A DNA stretch of 64,000 nucleotides from Actibacterium sp. MT2.3-13A (GCF_018139985.1 NZ_JAGSOU010000006.1:62001-126000), one strand, 5' to 3'; shown: positions 17,052 through 26,064, counted from the first letter of the stretch. Program-made: numbers and translations. Notes: generated by a model from the letters alone, not told the origin.

Positions 17052-17771
17052 TCAGATGCCGTGAACGGAGGCGAGGATCTCGTTCAGATACCGCCGGATG
17101 CCTTGGCTGGCTTCGTCCGTGCGCCCGGCGCGAAGCGCCTCGACGATATGTTCGTTGGCGCGCAGGGTGGCGGCACGGACATCATCGGGGATGATGCCGT
17201 TGTCGCCGGCGCGGCCCCACTGGTCTTCGCGCCGCGAACGAATGATGGCCTCGAAAATCTGCACCAGGAAGCGGTTTCCCGTTGCACGCATCATGGTCAG
17301 GTGCAGTTCGTATTTCCATTCCTTGTATTCGGACCAGTCGCGCGCGTCGCGAATGCCATCGAGACAACGTTCCATCGCTGCGAAATCGCTGTCATCGGCG
17401 CGTTCCACCACCAGATTCGCGATCTGCGGCTCCAGCAGCGCCCGCACCTCGAGGATCTCCTGAAGCGACAGGTTCATGCCAAGCGAGGTGGGGGGGCGGT
17501 CGGTCGCGGCGCCGCCGGTCACGAATGTGCCGCGCCCCACTTGCCGCGACACCGTGCCCTCGCGCACCAGCGTGTCAAGCGCCTGCCGCACCGAATTGCG
17601 CGCCGCGCCAAACTGTTCGGACAATTCGCGCTCGGTTGGCAGCTTGCTGCCCTTCGCGAAATCGCCGTTGCGAATTGCCTGCACGATGGATGTGTAGATC
17701 GCCTCGCGGTCCGCAGCCGCCTTCTGCCGAATATTGGTGCGACCTAATGGTTTTGAACTATCTGCAAGCAT
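17052..17771 (-). CDS. GntR-family transcriptional regulator, FCD (FadR) subfamily
   Basis: 239 residues: winged helix-turn-helix at about 22-85 (KLPTERELSEQF..RNSVRQAL) and FCD effector domain at about 102-235, with likely metal-binding His157 and His208. ATG 17771 is chosen because GGAAGAG precedes it; the frame extends 45 codons further upstream without family resemblance. FCD regulators usually repress adjacent catabolic genes and are released by an organic acid. It is divergent from the cupin/ThDP operon and convergent with the importer operon, so both are likely targets. Confidence 0.9.
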   Translation of the reverse strand: MLADSSKPLGRTNIRQKAAADREAIYTSIVQAIRNGDFAKGSKLPTERELSEQFGAARNSVRQALDTLVREGTVSRQVGRGTFVTGGAATDRPPTSLGMNLSLQEILEVRALLEPQIANLVVERADDSDFAAMERCLDGIRDARDWSEYKEWKYELHLTMMRATGNRFLVQIFEAIIRSRREDQWGRAGDNGIIPDDVRAATLRANEHIVEALRAGRTDEASQGIRRYLNEILASVHGI

Positions 17772-17924
17772 TCGCTCTTCCGGAAGGTTGGGACGCTGAC
17801 CGCACCGTGGATGCCGCGGAACATAGCGTCTGCTGCATCCTGCGCAAGCAAGACAGCGTAACGACCATTCGGAACCCTGCATCGCGTTGCACCAACGTCG
17901 CTCCAATATTCAGATACAATCAAG

Positions 17925-17941
17925 ACCAAAATTACATTGGT
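17925..17941. promoter_or_regulatory. Candidate GntR operator in the divergent promoter region
   Basis: Inverted repeat ACCAA (17925-17929) / TTGGT (17937-17941) with a seven-base spacer, in the AT-richest part of the 262-base gap between the GntR gene and the divergent cupin gene. TTGGT/ACCA-type half sites are common for FadR-subfamily proteins, so autoregulation and control of the cupin operon are plausible. The core promoter hexamers cannot be assigned confidently. Confidence 0.4.
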
Positions 17942-18033
17942 TTACAAATGGTTGCAATAGCGGAGCGTGATGCAGTCATTTCCGCCGGACCCGCGCTTCG
18001 GCGCGCCCGGCGTCCTTGTAAGGGAGAACGACC

Positions 18034-18705
18034 ATGCCGGTAGGCACCGCACGACTTTTCAAGGGAGACTCGAGCCGTGTCGACCTGACCGCCGGTTCTT
18101 GGCGGGCGCTCTATCCTTGGCGGGGCGCAGTGAGATTGACCTGTGCCGACGGCACAGCTGAAACGTTACAGGCGGGCGAGGGCCGGGCGCTGGGGCGTGC
18201 CGCCTGCCGGATCGACACGCTCGATCCCGCCGGGCGCTATTTTCTGTGGGAGGTCGATGCTTCCGGCGCGGCCGGTGCAGACGTGCCGAGCGGGCTTTCC
18301 GAACTCATGCGCTACGACATGCCGCTTCTTCCCGGGGAGCGTGCGGCAACCGGGCATGAGGCCGTGCTGCGCTTCGAACGGGTCGACCTTAAACCGGGTG
18401 TCGAGACTCCGCGCCATACGCACCTCGGCAGCGGTTTGCGGGTGCTGATCGAGGGCCATCTGGAAGCACAGATCGACGATCACCTTCGCGAACTCCGCCC
18501 CGGGGATTCCTGGCTTGAGAAGGGGCCCGGAGAGGCGGTGATCGGCCGCTCTGCCCAGGGCTGCCTCACGGCCTTTGTCCGCCTGTTGGTCTTGCCGGCA
18601 GACGCCTTGGGGGAGGACTCCTTCGTCTTCCTGGACGACGGAGAGGTCCGCCGCCCGCGGCCCGCCGCCTACGAACGTTTCCATGAAGAGAGGATTGTCC
18701 TTTGA
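18034..18705 (+). CDS. Cupin-domain protein
   Basis: 223 residues with a C-terminal cupin fold at about 105-185: TPRHTHLGSGLRVLIEGH supplies the His-x-His of motif 1, and RPGDSWLEKGPGE starts motif 2. The N-terminal half (1-100) looks like a second, degenerate cupin repeat lacking the His motif. RBS AAGGGAG. The gene overlaps the ThDP enzyme gene by TTGA, so they are co-translated. It may be a sugar-acid isomerase-like or a substrate-sensing protein; no function can be given. Confidence 0.75.
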   Translation: MPVGTARLFKGDSSRVDLTAGSWRALYPWRGAVRLTCADGTAETLQAGEGRALGRAACRIDTLDPAGRYFLWEVDASGAAGADVPSGLSELMRYDMPLLPGERAATGHEAVLRFERVDLKPGVETPRHTHLGSGLRVLIEGHLEAQIDDHLRELRPGDSWLEKGPGEAVIGRSAQGCLTAFVRLLVLPADALGEDSFVFLDDGEVRRPRPAAYERFHEERIVL

Positions 18706-20417
18706 CGCAACAAGTTACGACAGCCGCAAAAAAACCTCGCCGGGGTGGAGAAATTCTCGCTGACGGGCTGATTGCCAACGGCGCAACGACCCTCTTCGGC
18801 GTGCCCGGCGAGAGCTTCCTCGCGCTGCTTGATGCCATTCACAACAGGAAGGAGGCGCTGCGCTTCATCTCCTGCAGGCAAGAGGGCGGTGCCGCCTACA
18901 TGGCCGATGCATATGCCAAGCTGACCGGCAGGCCGGGTGTCTGCGTGGTGACACGCGGCCCCGGTGCCTGCAATGCCAGCATCGGCGTTCACACCGCTTT
19001 TCAGGATTCAACGCCGATGATCGTGCTGATCGGTCAGGTCGCCCGGGGGCACCGGGAACGCGAGGCCTTCCAGGAGGTCGAGTTCCGGCACATGTTCGCG
19101 CCTTTCGCCAAATGGGTGGCCGAAGTGGATTGCGCCGAACGCATCCCAGAGCACCTGAGCCATGCCTTTCACCTGGCGCAGTCGGGCCGGCCCGGACCCG
19201 TGGTGCTGGCGCTCCCGGAAGACGTCTTGACGGAATTGGCCCAAGTCGAGGATCTGCCGCCGGCGCGCAAGGTCGTGGCGGCGGCGGGGCCTGCGGACGT
19301 GGATGCCGTGCAGGCGGCGCTGGCGCGCGCGGAACGGCCGCTCTGTATCCTCGGGGGGCCAGGCTGGAGCAACGCGGCGAAGGAAGCCTTCGAAGAATTC
19401 GCTGAGCGCTCCGGTCTGCCCGTCGTCACTTCGCTGCGTTGCCAGGATTATTTCGACAATGCCAATCCCGCCTATGCGGGCGATCTTGGGATCGCGGCGA
19501 ATCCCGAGGTGGTATCGCTGGTGCGCGAGGCGGATATGCTGCTGGTGATCGGCGCCCGGCTGGGCGACATGACCACGCAGGGCTACACCGCACCGAAGCC
19601 CCCCCGCAGCGCGCAAGTGCTGGCGCATGTCTATCCCGACGGCGGGGAGCTTGGGCGCGTCTACTATCCCGATATTCCCGTGGTCGCCGACAGCTCGGCT
19701 TTCGCGCAGGCTCTCGCGGAGCGCAGGTTGCCCGATAGCGCCGCGCGCTCCGCCTGGACCGCGCAGGCCCGCGCCAGCTACGAGGCGCTTCTGCCACCGC
19801 GAGAGCAGCCCGGTGCGCTGGACATGGGCGTGCTGATGACCGCGCTCCAAGAGCGGCTGGATGAAGACGCGATCATCACGAACGGAGCCGGGAACTATTC
19901 CGCGTGGATTCACAAGCATCGCCAGTTCCGCCGTTATCGCACGCAGCTTGCCCCAACCAGCGGGGCGATGGGCTATGGCGTGCCCGCCGCCGTCGCCGCC
20001 AAGCTCGCCGCACCGGAGCGACAGGTCATTTGCTTTGCCGGGGACGGCTGTTTCCAGATGAACGGGCAAGAGCTGGGCACGATCATGCAGAACCGGCTGG
20101 ATCCCCTTATCATCGTGGTGAACAATGGCACCTTGGGCACGATCCGCATGCACCAGGAGCGCGAATATCCGGAACATGTCTATGCGACCGATCTGGTGAA
20201 TCCCGATTTCGCGGTGCTGGCGCGCGCCTACGGCTTTCACTCCGAGGTTCTGGAACGGACCGAGGACATTCCCGGCGCGCTTGACCGCGCACTGCGATCC
20301 GAGGGGCCGGCGCTCATCGAGTGCCGTATCGAGGCCGAAAGCATCTCTCCGCGAACGACGCTCAGCACTATCCGCGCTAACGCCTTGCGCCGCAAAGCGG
20401 AAAACGTGGCGTTGTGA
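18702..20417 (+). CDS. Thiamine diphosphate-dependent enzyme, acetolactate synthase large-subunit-like
   Basis: 571 residues with the three ThDP-enzyme domains. The PYR domain has the catalytic Glu61 in CRQEGG, the central domain follows at about 200-330, and the PP domain has FAGDGCFQMNGQE near residue 446 for diphosphate/magnesium binding. It starts with TTG 18702 in a TTGA overlap with the cupin gene, behind GAGAGGA. There is no small (ACT) regulatory subunit, and the genetic setting is catabolic, so a decarboxylase or carboligase acting on a 2-keto acid is more likely than biosynthetic acetolactate synthase. Confidence 0.88.
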   Translation: MTQQVTTAAKKPRRGGEILADGLIANGATTLFGVPGESFLALLDAIHNRKEALRFISCRQEGGAAYMADAYAKLTGRPGVCVVTRGPGACNASIGVHTAFQDSTPMIVLIGQVARGHREREAFQEVEFRHMFAPFAKWVAEVDCAERIPEHLSHAFHLAQSGRPGPVVLALPEDVLTELAQVEDLPPARKVVAAAGPADVDAVQAALARAERPLCILGGPGWSNAAKEAFEEFAERSGLPVVTSLRCQDYFDNANPAYAGDLGIAANPEVVSLVREADMLLVIGARLGDMTTQGYTAPKPPRSAQVLAHVYPDGGELGRVYYPDIPVVADSSAFAQALAERRLPDSAARSAWTAQARASYEALLPPREQPGALDMGVLMTALQERLDEDAIITNGAGNYSAWIHKHRQFRRYRTQLAPTSGAMGYGVPAAVAAKLAAPERQVICFAGDGCFQMNGQELGTIMQNRLDPLIIVVNNGTLGTIRMHQEREYPEHVYATDLVNPDFAVLARAYGFHSEVLERTEDIPGALDRALRSEGPALIECRIEAESISPRTTLSTIRANALRRKAENVAL

Positions 20418-20484
20418 TCGAAGGGCGGCAATCCTTGGTCGAGCGCGAAGCGACTTTCCGAAATCTGAAAGCGGAGACAGGATC

Positions 20485-20844
20485 GTGCCCGACGAGCCAA
20501 TCGCCAAACCGCACGGGTGCCCTCTCATCGACGGCAAATGGATTGCCGCGATGCAGTCCTTGCCCGGCGATCCGGCAGAGGGCCGCCCGAAGAACGTGGA
20601 GCGGACATGCGCGGCCATGCCCTCCGCTTGCGTCGGCTTCGGCAATACCACGCGCAAGAAGCGCGGATCGTTCCCCGTGGCGATCTGCGTCAAGATGGGG
20701 GCAGTCCAGGGCGGCTTTGCGCTCTTGCGGTTGAAAAGGCGATCGCCGCGTGCAGGAATGCCCGAAACATCGGCGCGCGGATGCATCGGCATTGGCCGGG
20801 CGGAAGGCGTCGAGCGGATGCGGCAGAAAGGCGGTGTGACATGA
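20485..20844 (+). pseudogene. Remnant of an aldehyde dehydrogenase N-terminus (ketoglutarate-semialdehyde type)
   Basis: A 119-codon frame opens with GTG 20485 behind GGAGACAG and ends in an ATGA overlap with the dehydrogenase gene. Its peptide resembles the N-terminus of 2,5-dioxovalerate/ketoglutarate-semialdehyde dehydrogenases with many substitutions: LIDGKW at 14-19, DPAEG at 29-33, FGNTTRKKR at 52-60 and GMPETSARG at 91-99, matching the family's 'ETGLPEAR..GE.GRT' stretch. Cofactor- and catalytic-domain parts are absent. Most likely a decayed gene whose short frame still couples translation to the next gene. The resemblance was judged by eye. Confidence 0.5.
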
Positions 20845-21776
20845 CGGGGGAAAGACGACCGGTCGCGATTGTCGGTCTTGGCAAGATTGCCTTGGATCAG
20901 CATGTTCCGGTGCTGTCCGACAGCGCCGATTTCCGACTCGCGGCGACGGTGGATCCAAACGCGGCGGGCATTGCCGGCGTGGAACATTTCGCGGCCCTGG
21001 ACGAGATGCTTGACGCGCGGCCCGACATCCGCGCCCTGTCGTTTTGCACGCCGCCGCAGGGCCGCTTTGACCTCGCGCGCAGGGCGCTGGAGGCGGGGCG
21101 GCAAGTGTTGCTGGAGAAATCCCCCGGTGCGAGCGTGGCAGAGGTGCGGGCCCTCGCGGATCTGGCGCGGGATAGGGGGCTTGTCATTTTCGCCACGTGG
21201 CACTCGCGCTTTGCCCATGCGGTCGCCGAGGCGCGGCACTGGCTGAAGGATCGGAAGATCACAGGGGCCGAGATCATCTGGAAGGAAGATGTGCGCTATT
21301 GGCACCCCGGCCAGAAATGGATTTGGCGGGCCGGGGGGCTTGGCGTTTTTGACCCGGGCATCAACGCCTTGTCGGTGCTTACGGAAATCCTGCCCGAGCC
21401 GGCTTTCGTCGCCGCGTCAGAGCTGCATTTCCCCGAAAGCTGCGAAACCCCGATCGCGGCGCGGGTGCAGATGCGATCGGTCGGCGGGGCGGCGATCGGC
21501 GTTGAACTGGATTGGCGTCACGCGGGCACCCCGGTCTGGGACGTGCGGGTCGAAACCGATGCCGGCACGTTGGTTCTGTCGGACGGCGGGGCGCGGCTGG
21601 CCATCGATGGCGCGGTTCGTTCCGAGGGGCCGGATGCCGAATACGCCGGCGTCTACGCGCGGTTTGCCGAGTTGCTCGCCACCGGCGGGCAGGACATGGA
21701 TGACCGGCCGCTGATGCATGTGGCTGACGCCTTTCTGCTGGGGCGCCGGGTGGTGACTGCGCCGTTTTCAGATTGA
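20841..21776 (+). CDS. Gfo/Idh/MocA oxidoreductase, D-galactose/L-arabinose 1-dehydrogenase type
   Basis: 311 residues with an N-terminal Rossmann motif (VGLGKIA, 11-17) and the segments EKSPG, WKEDVRYWHPGQKWIW and GGLGVFDPGINALS. This combination is characteristic of bacterial aldose 1-dehydrogenases of the galactose/arabinose oxidative pathways. It would convert an aldose to its lactone with NAD(P). ATG 20841 overlaps the remnant ORF by ATGA; the long upstream frame is a shadow. The lactonase gene follows, completing the first two oxidative steps. Confidence 0.88.
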   Translation: MTGERRPVAIVGLGKIALDQHVPVLSDSADFRLAATVDPNAAGIAGVEHFAALDEMLDARPDIRALSFCTPPQGRFDLARRALEAGRQVLLEKSPGASVAEVRALADLARDRGLVIFATWHSRFAHAVAEARHWLKDRKITGAEIIWKEDVRYWHPGQKWIWRAGGLGVFDPGINALSVLTEILPEPAFVAASELHFPESCETPIAARVQMRSVGGAAIGVELDWRHAGTPVWDVRVETDAGTLVLSDGGARLAIDGAVRSEGPDAEYAGVYARFAELLATGGQDMDDRPLMHVADAFLLGRRVVTAPFSD

Positions 21777-21862
21777 ACGTGGCGCGCCGGTCGCCCGCGG
21801 ACGGCCCGGCCCGAGGACTTTCCGCCGAAGGCCGCAGGGCCTGCCCAACGGAGTGGGAACGA

Positions 21863-22723
21863 ATGAACGCAACCGTATTCGACGATCGTCGCTGCACTTT
21901 GGGCGAGGGGCCGCTATGGCACCCCGCGCGGGGGCAGCTCTTCTGGTTCGACATCACGGGCAAAAGGCTGCTGTCGCGCGAGGGAGAGCGGCAGCTGCAT
22001 TGGGATTTTCCTGAAAATGTGTCCGCCGCCGGCTGGGTGGATGACGACCGCCTATTGATCGCGTCCGAAAGCAGTTTGTCGGTATTCGATATCGGAACGG
22101 GGCTGTCCCAGCCGCTCGTCGCGCTGGAGGCCGACAACCCCCTGACCCGGTCGAACGACGGGCGCGCCGATCCGCTGGGCGGGTTCTGGATCGGCACGAT
22201 GAGCAAGCGGGCCGAGCGGAAGGCCGGTGCGATCTATCGGTATTGGCGTGGCGAACTGCGCAAGCTGTTCGACGGGATCAGCATTCCCAACGCCATCTGT
22301 TTCGCCCCCGACGGAGAGACCGCCTTTTTCGCCGACAGCGTCACGCGCCGCGTCATGCGCCAGCGGCTGGGACGTGATGGCTGGCCGCTGGGCGACCCCG
22401 AGGTTTACCTGGACCTGCTGGCCAGCGGATTGATCCCCGACGGTGCGGTCATCGACGGCGCCGGCCTGTTCTGGAACGCGCATTGGGGCAGCGGCAAGGT
22501 CTGCGCCTACGCGCCCGATGGCAGCCTGCGGGCGCAGTTCCAGACCAATGCGCCAAACCTGACCTGCCCCGCCTTCGGCGGTGATGACATGGCGACCCTG
22601 TATCTGACTTCGGCGACCGAGGACATGAAGCCCGGCACCCTGGAGGCGCATCCCGACGCGGGCAAGACACTCTGCCTCCATGGCGTTGCCACCGGCAGGC
22701 CCGAACACCGCGTGATCCTTTAG
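21863..22723 (+). CDS. SMP-30/gluconolactonase family sugar lactonase
   Basis: 286 residues of the SMP-30/regucalcin beta-propeller family. Metal ligands are recognisable: Glu15 in LGEGPLWH, the SNDGRADPLGGFWIGTM segment, Asn in IPNAICFAPDG, and Asp in PDGAVIDGAG. It hydrolyses the aldonolactone produced by the preceding dehydrogenase. ATG 21863 (with GGAGTGGGAACGA) gives normal family length; the frame could start at TTG 21773 but those 30 residues look non-coding. Last gene of the cupin operon. Confidence 0.88.
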   Translation: MNATVFDDRRCTLGEGPLWHPARGQLFWFDITGKRLLSREGERQLHWDFPENVSAAGWVDDDRLLIASESSLSVFDIGTGLSQPLVALEADNPLTRSNDGRADPLGGFWIGTMSKRAERKAGAIYRYWRGELRKLFDGISIPNAICFAPDGETAFFADSVTRRVMRQRLGRDGWPLGDPEVYLDLLASGLIPDGAVIDGAGLFWNAHWGSGKVCAYAPDGSLRAQFQTNAPNLTCPAFGGDDMATLYLTSATEDMKPGTLEAHPDAGKTLCLHGVATGRPEHRVIL

Positions 22724-23031
22724 CCGTCGAAACCGGCACCGCGCCTCCCGATGACTTTCGGCAACCGGCGCGTGCAAGCGGGATGACAGGCCATGCCCTG
22801 TTCAGGGCGGCGGATGATTTCGGGTGCTTTTGAAGCGGGAGATCCGCGCCGGGGCCGATCTGGGAAGGCTCCGAGGCGGGTGGCATCTGACCCGCGCAAC
22901 AACCCTTTTCGCAAGGAAAATCAACCCGAAGCGTTGGTTCCTGGGGGTTTTGCGCCGCCCGGATTAATAATTCAAATCATTTGACAAAAAAATATTCCGC
23001 ACCTTATCGTGATTCCAACAGGGAAAAGCCA
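22724..23031 (+). promoter_or_regulatory. Intergenic region with ROK-gene promoter
   Basis: 308 bases. The first part has the small palindrome GCCCTG-TT-CAGGGC (22795-22808) without a U-tract and no gene that I can support. The last 70 bases are AT-rich and hold a good sigma-70 promoter: TTGACA at 22981-22986, 18 bases, then TATCGT at 23005-23010, 21 bases before the ROK start. This marks the ROK gene as the start of a new transcription unit. Confidence 0.65.
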
Positions 23032-24195
23032 ATGCTCAAAGGGACAAACCAGGAGCTTGCTCGGCCATTCAACCGGCGCATCGTGCTTGAAACGATCCGC
23101 CGCCACGGCCCCATTTCCCGCGCCGAGGTGGCGCGTCGTGTGGGGCTGACCGCCCAGACCGTTTCGACGATCACCTCCGAGCTGCGCGACCGCGGGTTTG
23201 TCAAACTCCTGCCCGGCGTGCCGAAAGGGCGGGGCTTTCCGGCGCCCCTGCTGGAGATCAATCCCGATGGCGGCTTCGCCTGCGGCGTCTATGTCACCCC
23301 GCGCGGCATCGAGGCTGGTATCATGAACCTGTCCGGTGACGTGCTGACGCGGAAATCCTACGCGGCGCACCAGATCTCGCCGCAGGACGCGTTCGACAGG
23401 ATCGCCAGCATGGTCGGCGAACTTTCCAGCGAGATCGACGCCAGCCGGATGATCGGCGTCGGTCTGGCATTGCCGGGACCGTTCGACATCGACTCGATGA
23501 GCTTTGTCGGCCCGACCACCCTGGAGGGCTGGTCGGGTATCGACGTTTCCGAAAGCCTGAGCGCGGCGGTGGATTATCCGGCCTTCGTGGAATGGGACAG
23601 TGCCGCCGCCGCGCGGGGCGAGATCCTCTACGGCATCGGCGAAGAGATCCAGAACTTCTATTACCTCTACATGGGGGTCGGTCTTGGCGGATGCGCCGTC
23701 TGCCAGGGCCAGCCCATGCGCGGGGCGTGGGGCAATGCCGGCGAGATCGGCCATATTCCCCTGGTGCCGGATGGCGACCCGTGCCCCTGCGGGAACCGCG
23801 GCTGCCTGGAAAGATACCTATCGCTCGAGGCCTATGAGCGGCGCCGCGAAGAGGTCGGCGAGGAGGGCTGGCTGCGCGAGGTGGCCCCGATCTTCCGCTC
23901 GGCCATCGTGATGATCGAGAACCTGTTCGACCCCGAAGTGATCGTGCTTGGCGGGCTGGCGCCGGTGGAATTGTGCGAAAAGATTCTGGAACTCAGCAAG
24001 GAGCTGCCGAATTCGGTGGCCACGCGCAACGACAGGCGCACGCCAAGGGTCGTTCTGTCCCGGTGCGCCCCGGACGCTGTGCTTCGCGGGGCCGCGTCGC
24101 TCGCGGTGTCGCGGGTTTTCTCGCCCGGCGGCGGTAACAGCCTCGAGGCAGAGGCGCGGGCCGAAGGCTCCGATCTTCTGGCCCGGCTACAATAA
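23032..24195 (+). CDS. ROK-family transcriptional regulator
   Basis: 387 residues: N-terminal winged helix (about 12-60, ISRAEVARRVGLTAQTVS) followed by a ROK sugar-kinase-like domain with GVGLGGCAV and the zinc motif CPCGNRGCLE. It resembles NagC/XylR-type repressors that sense a sugar or amino sugar. ATG 23032 behind GGGAAAAG is preferred; the frame's earlier TTG at 22981 is the -35 hexamer of the promoter. It is the first gene of the ABC-transporter operon and probably controls it and itself. Confidence 0.88.
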   Translation: MLKGTNQELARPFNRRIVLETIRRHGPISRAEVARRVGLTAQTVSTITSELRDRGFVKLLPGVPKGRGFPAPLLEINPDGGFACGVYVTPRGIEAGIMNLSGDVLTRKSYAAHQISPQDAFDRIASMVGELSSEIDASRMIGVGLALPGPFDIDSMSFVGPTTLEGWSGIDVSESLSAAVDYPAFVEWDSAAAARGEILYGIGEEIQNFYYLYMGVGLGGCAVCQGQPMRGAWGNAGEIGHIPLVPDGDPCPCGNRGCLERYLSLEAYERRREEVGEEGWLREVAPIFRSAIVMIENLFDPEVIVLGGLAPVELCEKILELSKELPNSVATRNDRRTPRVVLSRCAPDAVLRGAASLAVSRVFSPGGGNSLEAEARAEGSDLLARLQ

Positions 24196-24210
24196 CAGGG
24201 AGACACTGAC

Positions 24211-24993
24211 GTGAGCGAAGAACAGCCGCTGTTGAAACTGGAGGGCGTGACGAAAAACTTCGGGGCCATTCAGGCGCTTCGCGGAATAGACATGCACATC
24301 TCGCGTGGCGAGGTGGTGGCGCTTCTGGGGGACAACGGGGCGGGCAAATCTACCCTGGTAAAGATCATTTCCGGCGGCCTTCAGCCCAGCTCGGGCAAGA
24401 TGAGCTTTGAGGGGCAGGAGCGCCACTTTGCCAGCCCCAGCGAGGCCAAGGCCGCGGGGATCGAGACGGTCTACCAGGACCTGTCGCTTTGCACCAATGC
24501 CGATGTGGTCGCGAATTTCTTCATGGGCCGGGAGATCACCCGCCGGGTTCTCGGCGTTCCGATCCTTCAGGAACGCGAGATGGAGGAAGTCGTCGCCAAG
24601 GCGATGGCGGACGCGGGAACCCGGATCCCCTCGCTGAGGACCAATGTCGAACATCTGTCCGGCGGGCAGCGCCAGGCGATCGAGCTGAACCGCTTTGTCC
24701 ACTGGGGCGGCAAGCTGGTGCTGCTGGACGAACCCTTCGCCGCCCTTGGCGTCGAACAGACCCGCCGCGGCCTCGAGATGATCCGCAGGGTGGCCGACCG
24801 GGGCATCGGCGTGGTCGTGATCACGCACATTATGGCGCAGGCCTTTCAGGTCGCAGACCGGATCGTCGTGATCCGGCAAGGCACCGTAGCGGGGGACCTG
24901 AAGACCAGCGAAACAAATCCCGACCAGGTGATCGACCTGATCACCGGCGCAACCTTGTCACGAGCCGGAAAAGACAGGGGCGGATCCAACTAG
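24211..24993 (+). CDS. Sugar ABC transporter ATPase, single-domain type
   Basis: 260 residues with one ABC cassette: Walker A GDNGAGKS near 42-49, signature LSGGQRQ near 150-156 and Walker B LVLLDEP. Ribose/xylose-type partners usually carry two fused cassettes (about 500 residues), so this is the short FrcA-like form that must work as a homodimer. After Walker B it has DEPFAALGV where DEPTAALGV is usual. GTG start with AGGGAG eight bases upstream. Confidence 0.9.
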   Translation: MSEEQPLLKLEGVTKNFGAIQALRGIDMHISRGEVVALLGDNGAGKSTLVKIISGGLQPSSGKMSFEGQERHFASPSEAKAAGIETVYQDLSLCTNADVVANFFMGREITRRVLGVPILQEREMEEVVAKAMADAGTRIPSLRTNVEHLSGGQRQAIELNRFVHWGGKLVLLDEPFAALGVEQTRRGLEMIRRVADRGIGVVVITHIMAQAFQVADRIVVIRQGTVAGDLKTSETNPDQVIDLITGATLSRAGKDRGGSN

Positions 24994-25023
24994 AAGCCGG
25001 CACCAACTGGAGAGGAAAAACCG

Positions 25024-26064
25024 ATGAAGAGAATGCTTAAGCTGATACGGACCGCCACGGCGACCAGCGTGATGCTGGCCTCGGCGGCATTCGCCCAGGA
25101 AAAGGGCACGATCTATTACATGGTGCCGACCCTGCTGGACGAATTCCAGACGGAGTCGGTCAATGCGATCGAAATGTTCATGGGCCAGGTCGGTTACAAG
25201 ACCGTGACGCTGAACGCCGACAACAAGACCGACGTGCAGCAGGGCCAGATGAACGACACGATCCTGCTCAAGCCCGATGCGATCGTCATCGCGCCGGTCG
25301 ATTTCAACGCCCTGACCCCCTCGATCGAGCGGGCGCGCGAGGCCGGCGTTCCGGTCATGATCTTTGACCGTCAGATCACCTCGACGATGATCGACTTCAC
25401 CTCGGTCGCAGGAACCGTCGAGATCGGCCATGTGGCCGCGGGCGAAATCCAGCGCTTGCTCAAGGAAAAGAACGGCACGGTTTCCGGCAAGGTGTTGCAG
25501 GTCCTCGGCGACCCAGGCGACCCCTACACGCTGGACATCCAGAAGGGCTTCGAAGAGCTGATGGCCGCCTATCCCGATGTCGAGATCATCACCAAGCCGG
25601 CGATGCAGTGGGAGGCCTCCAACGCGGGTTCCATCGTGGCTGACCAGATGCTGGTCAACCCCGACATCGACCTGATCTTCGTGCACGCGGCGCATCTTGC
25701 CGTTGCCGCGGTGGCCTCGCTGGAAGCCGCGGGCAAGAAGCCGGGTGACGTCATGCTGGTGTCCTCGAACGGTGCGCCGGTCGGTCTGGATCTGATCCGC
25801 CAGGGCTGGGAGCAGGTCGAGGTCGAGCAGCCGCTCTATGCTCAGGCCGCCGCGCTGGCAATGTTCGCCGACAAGGTCGTGAACGGCGAGGAAATCAAGC
25901 CGGCCACCTATGACGTGCTGGGCCTCAAGTCCGAAGTGACGATCGAGGATTGGGGGCCGAACATCAAGATCCCCGGTGCCGCGATCACGGCCGATAACGT
26001 GGACGACACGACCTTCTGGGGCAACCTTCAAGCCCCCAGCGCCACCGTCGAAAGCGTCAAGTAA
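25024..26064 (+). CDS. Sugar ABC transporter substrate-binding protein
   Basis: 346 residues. The signal peptide covers about 1-25 (SAAFA-QEK), then a Peripla_BP_4 fold with [16 protein letters not shown], the '[17 protein letters not shown]' segment and [14 protein letters not shown]. It captures a monosaccharide-type ligand for the permease at 26128. RBS GAGAGGA. A stem-loop follows directly, as after the other two binding-protein genes in the window. Confidence 0.92.
   Translation: MKRMLKLIRTATATSVMLASAAFAQEKGTIYYMVPTLLDEFQTESVNAIEMFMGQVGYKTVTLNADNKTDVQQGQMNDTILLKPDAIVIAPVDFNALTPSIERAREAGVPVMIFDRQITSTMIDFTSVAGTVEIGHVAAGEIQRLLKEKNGTVSGKVLQVLGDPGDPYTLDIQKGFEELMAAYPDVEIITKPAMQWEASNAGSIVADQMLVNPDIDLIFVHAAHLAVAAVASLEAAGKKPGDVMLVSSNGAPVGLDLIRQGWEQVEVEQPLYAQAAALAMFADKVVNGEEIKPATYDVLGLKSEVTIEDWGPNIKIPGAAITADNVDDTTFWGNLQAPSATVESVK

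Noticed and set aside
19008-21305. 765-codon minus-strand frame
   Set aside because: Antisense to the ThDP enzyme and aldose dehydrogenase genes; no recognisable motifs.
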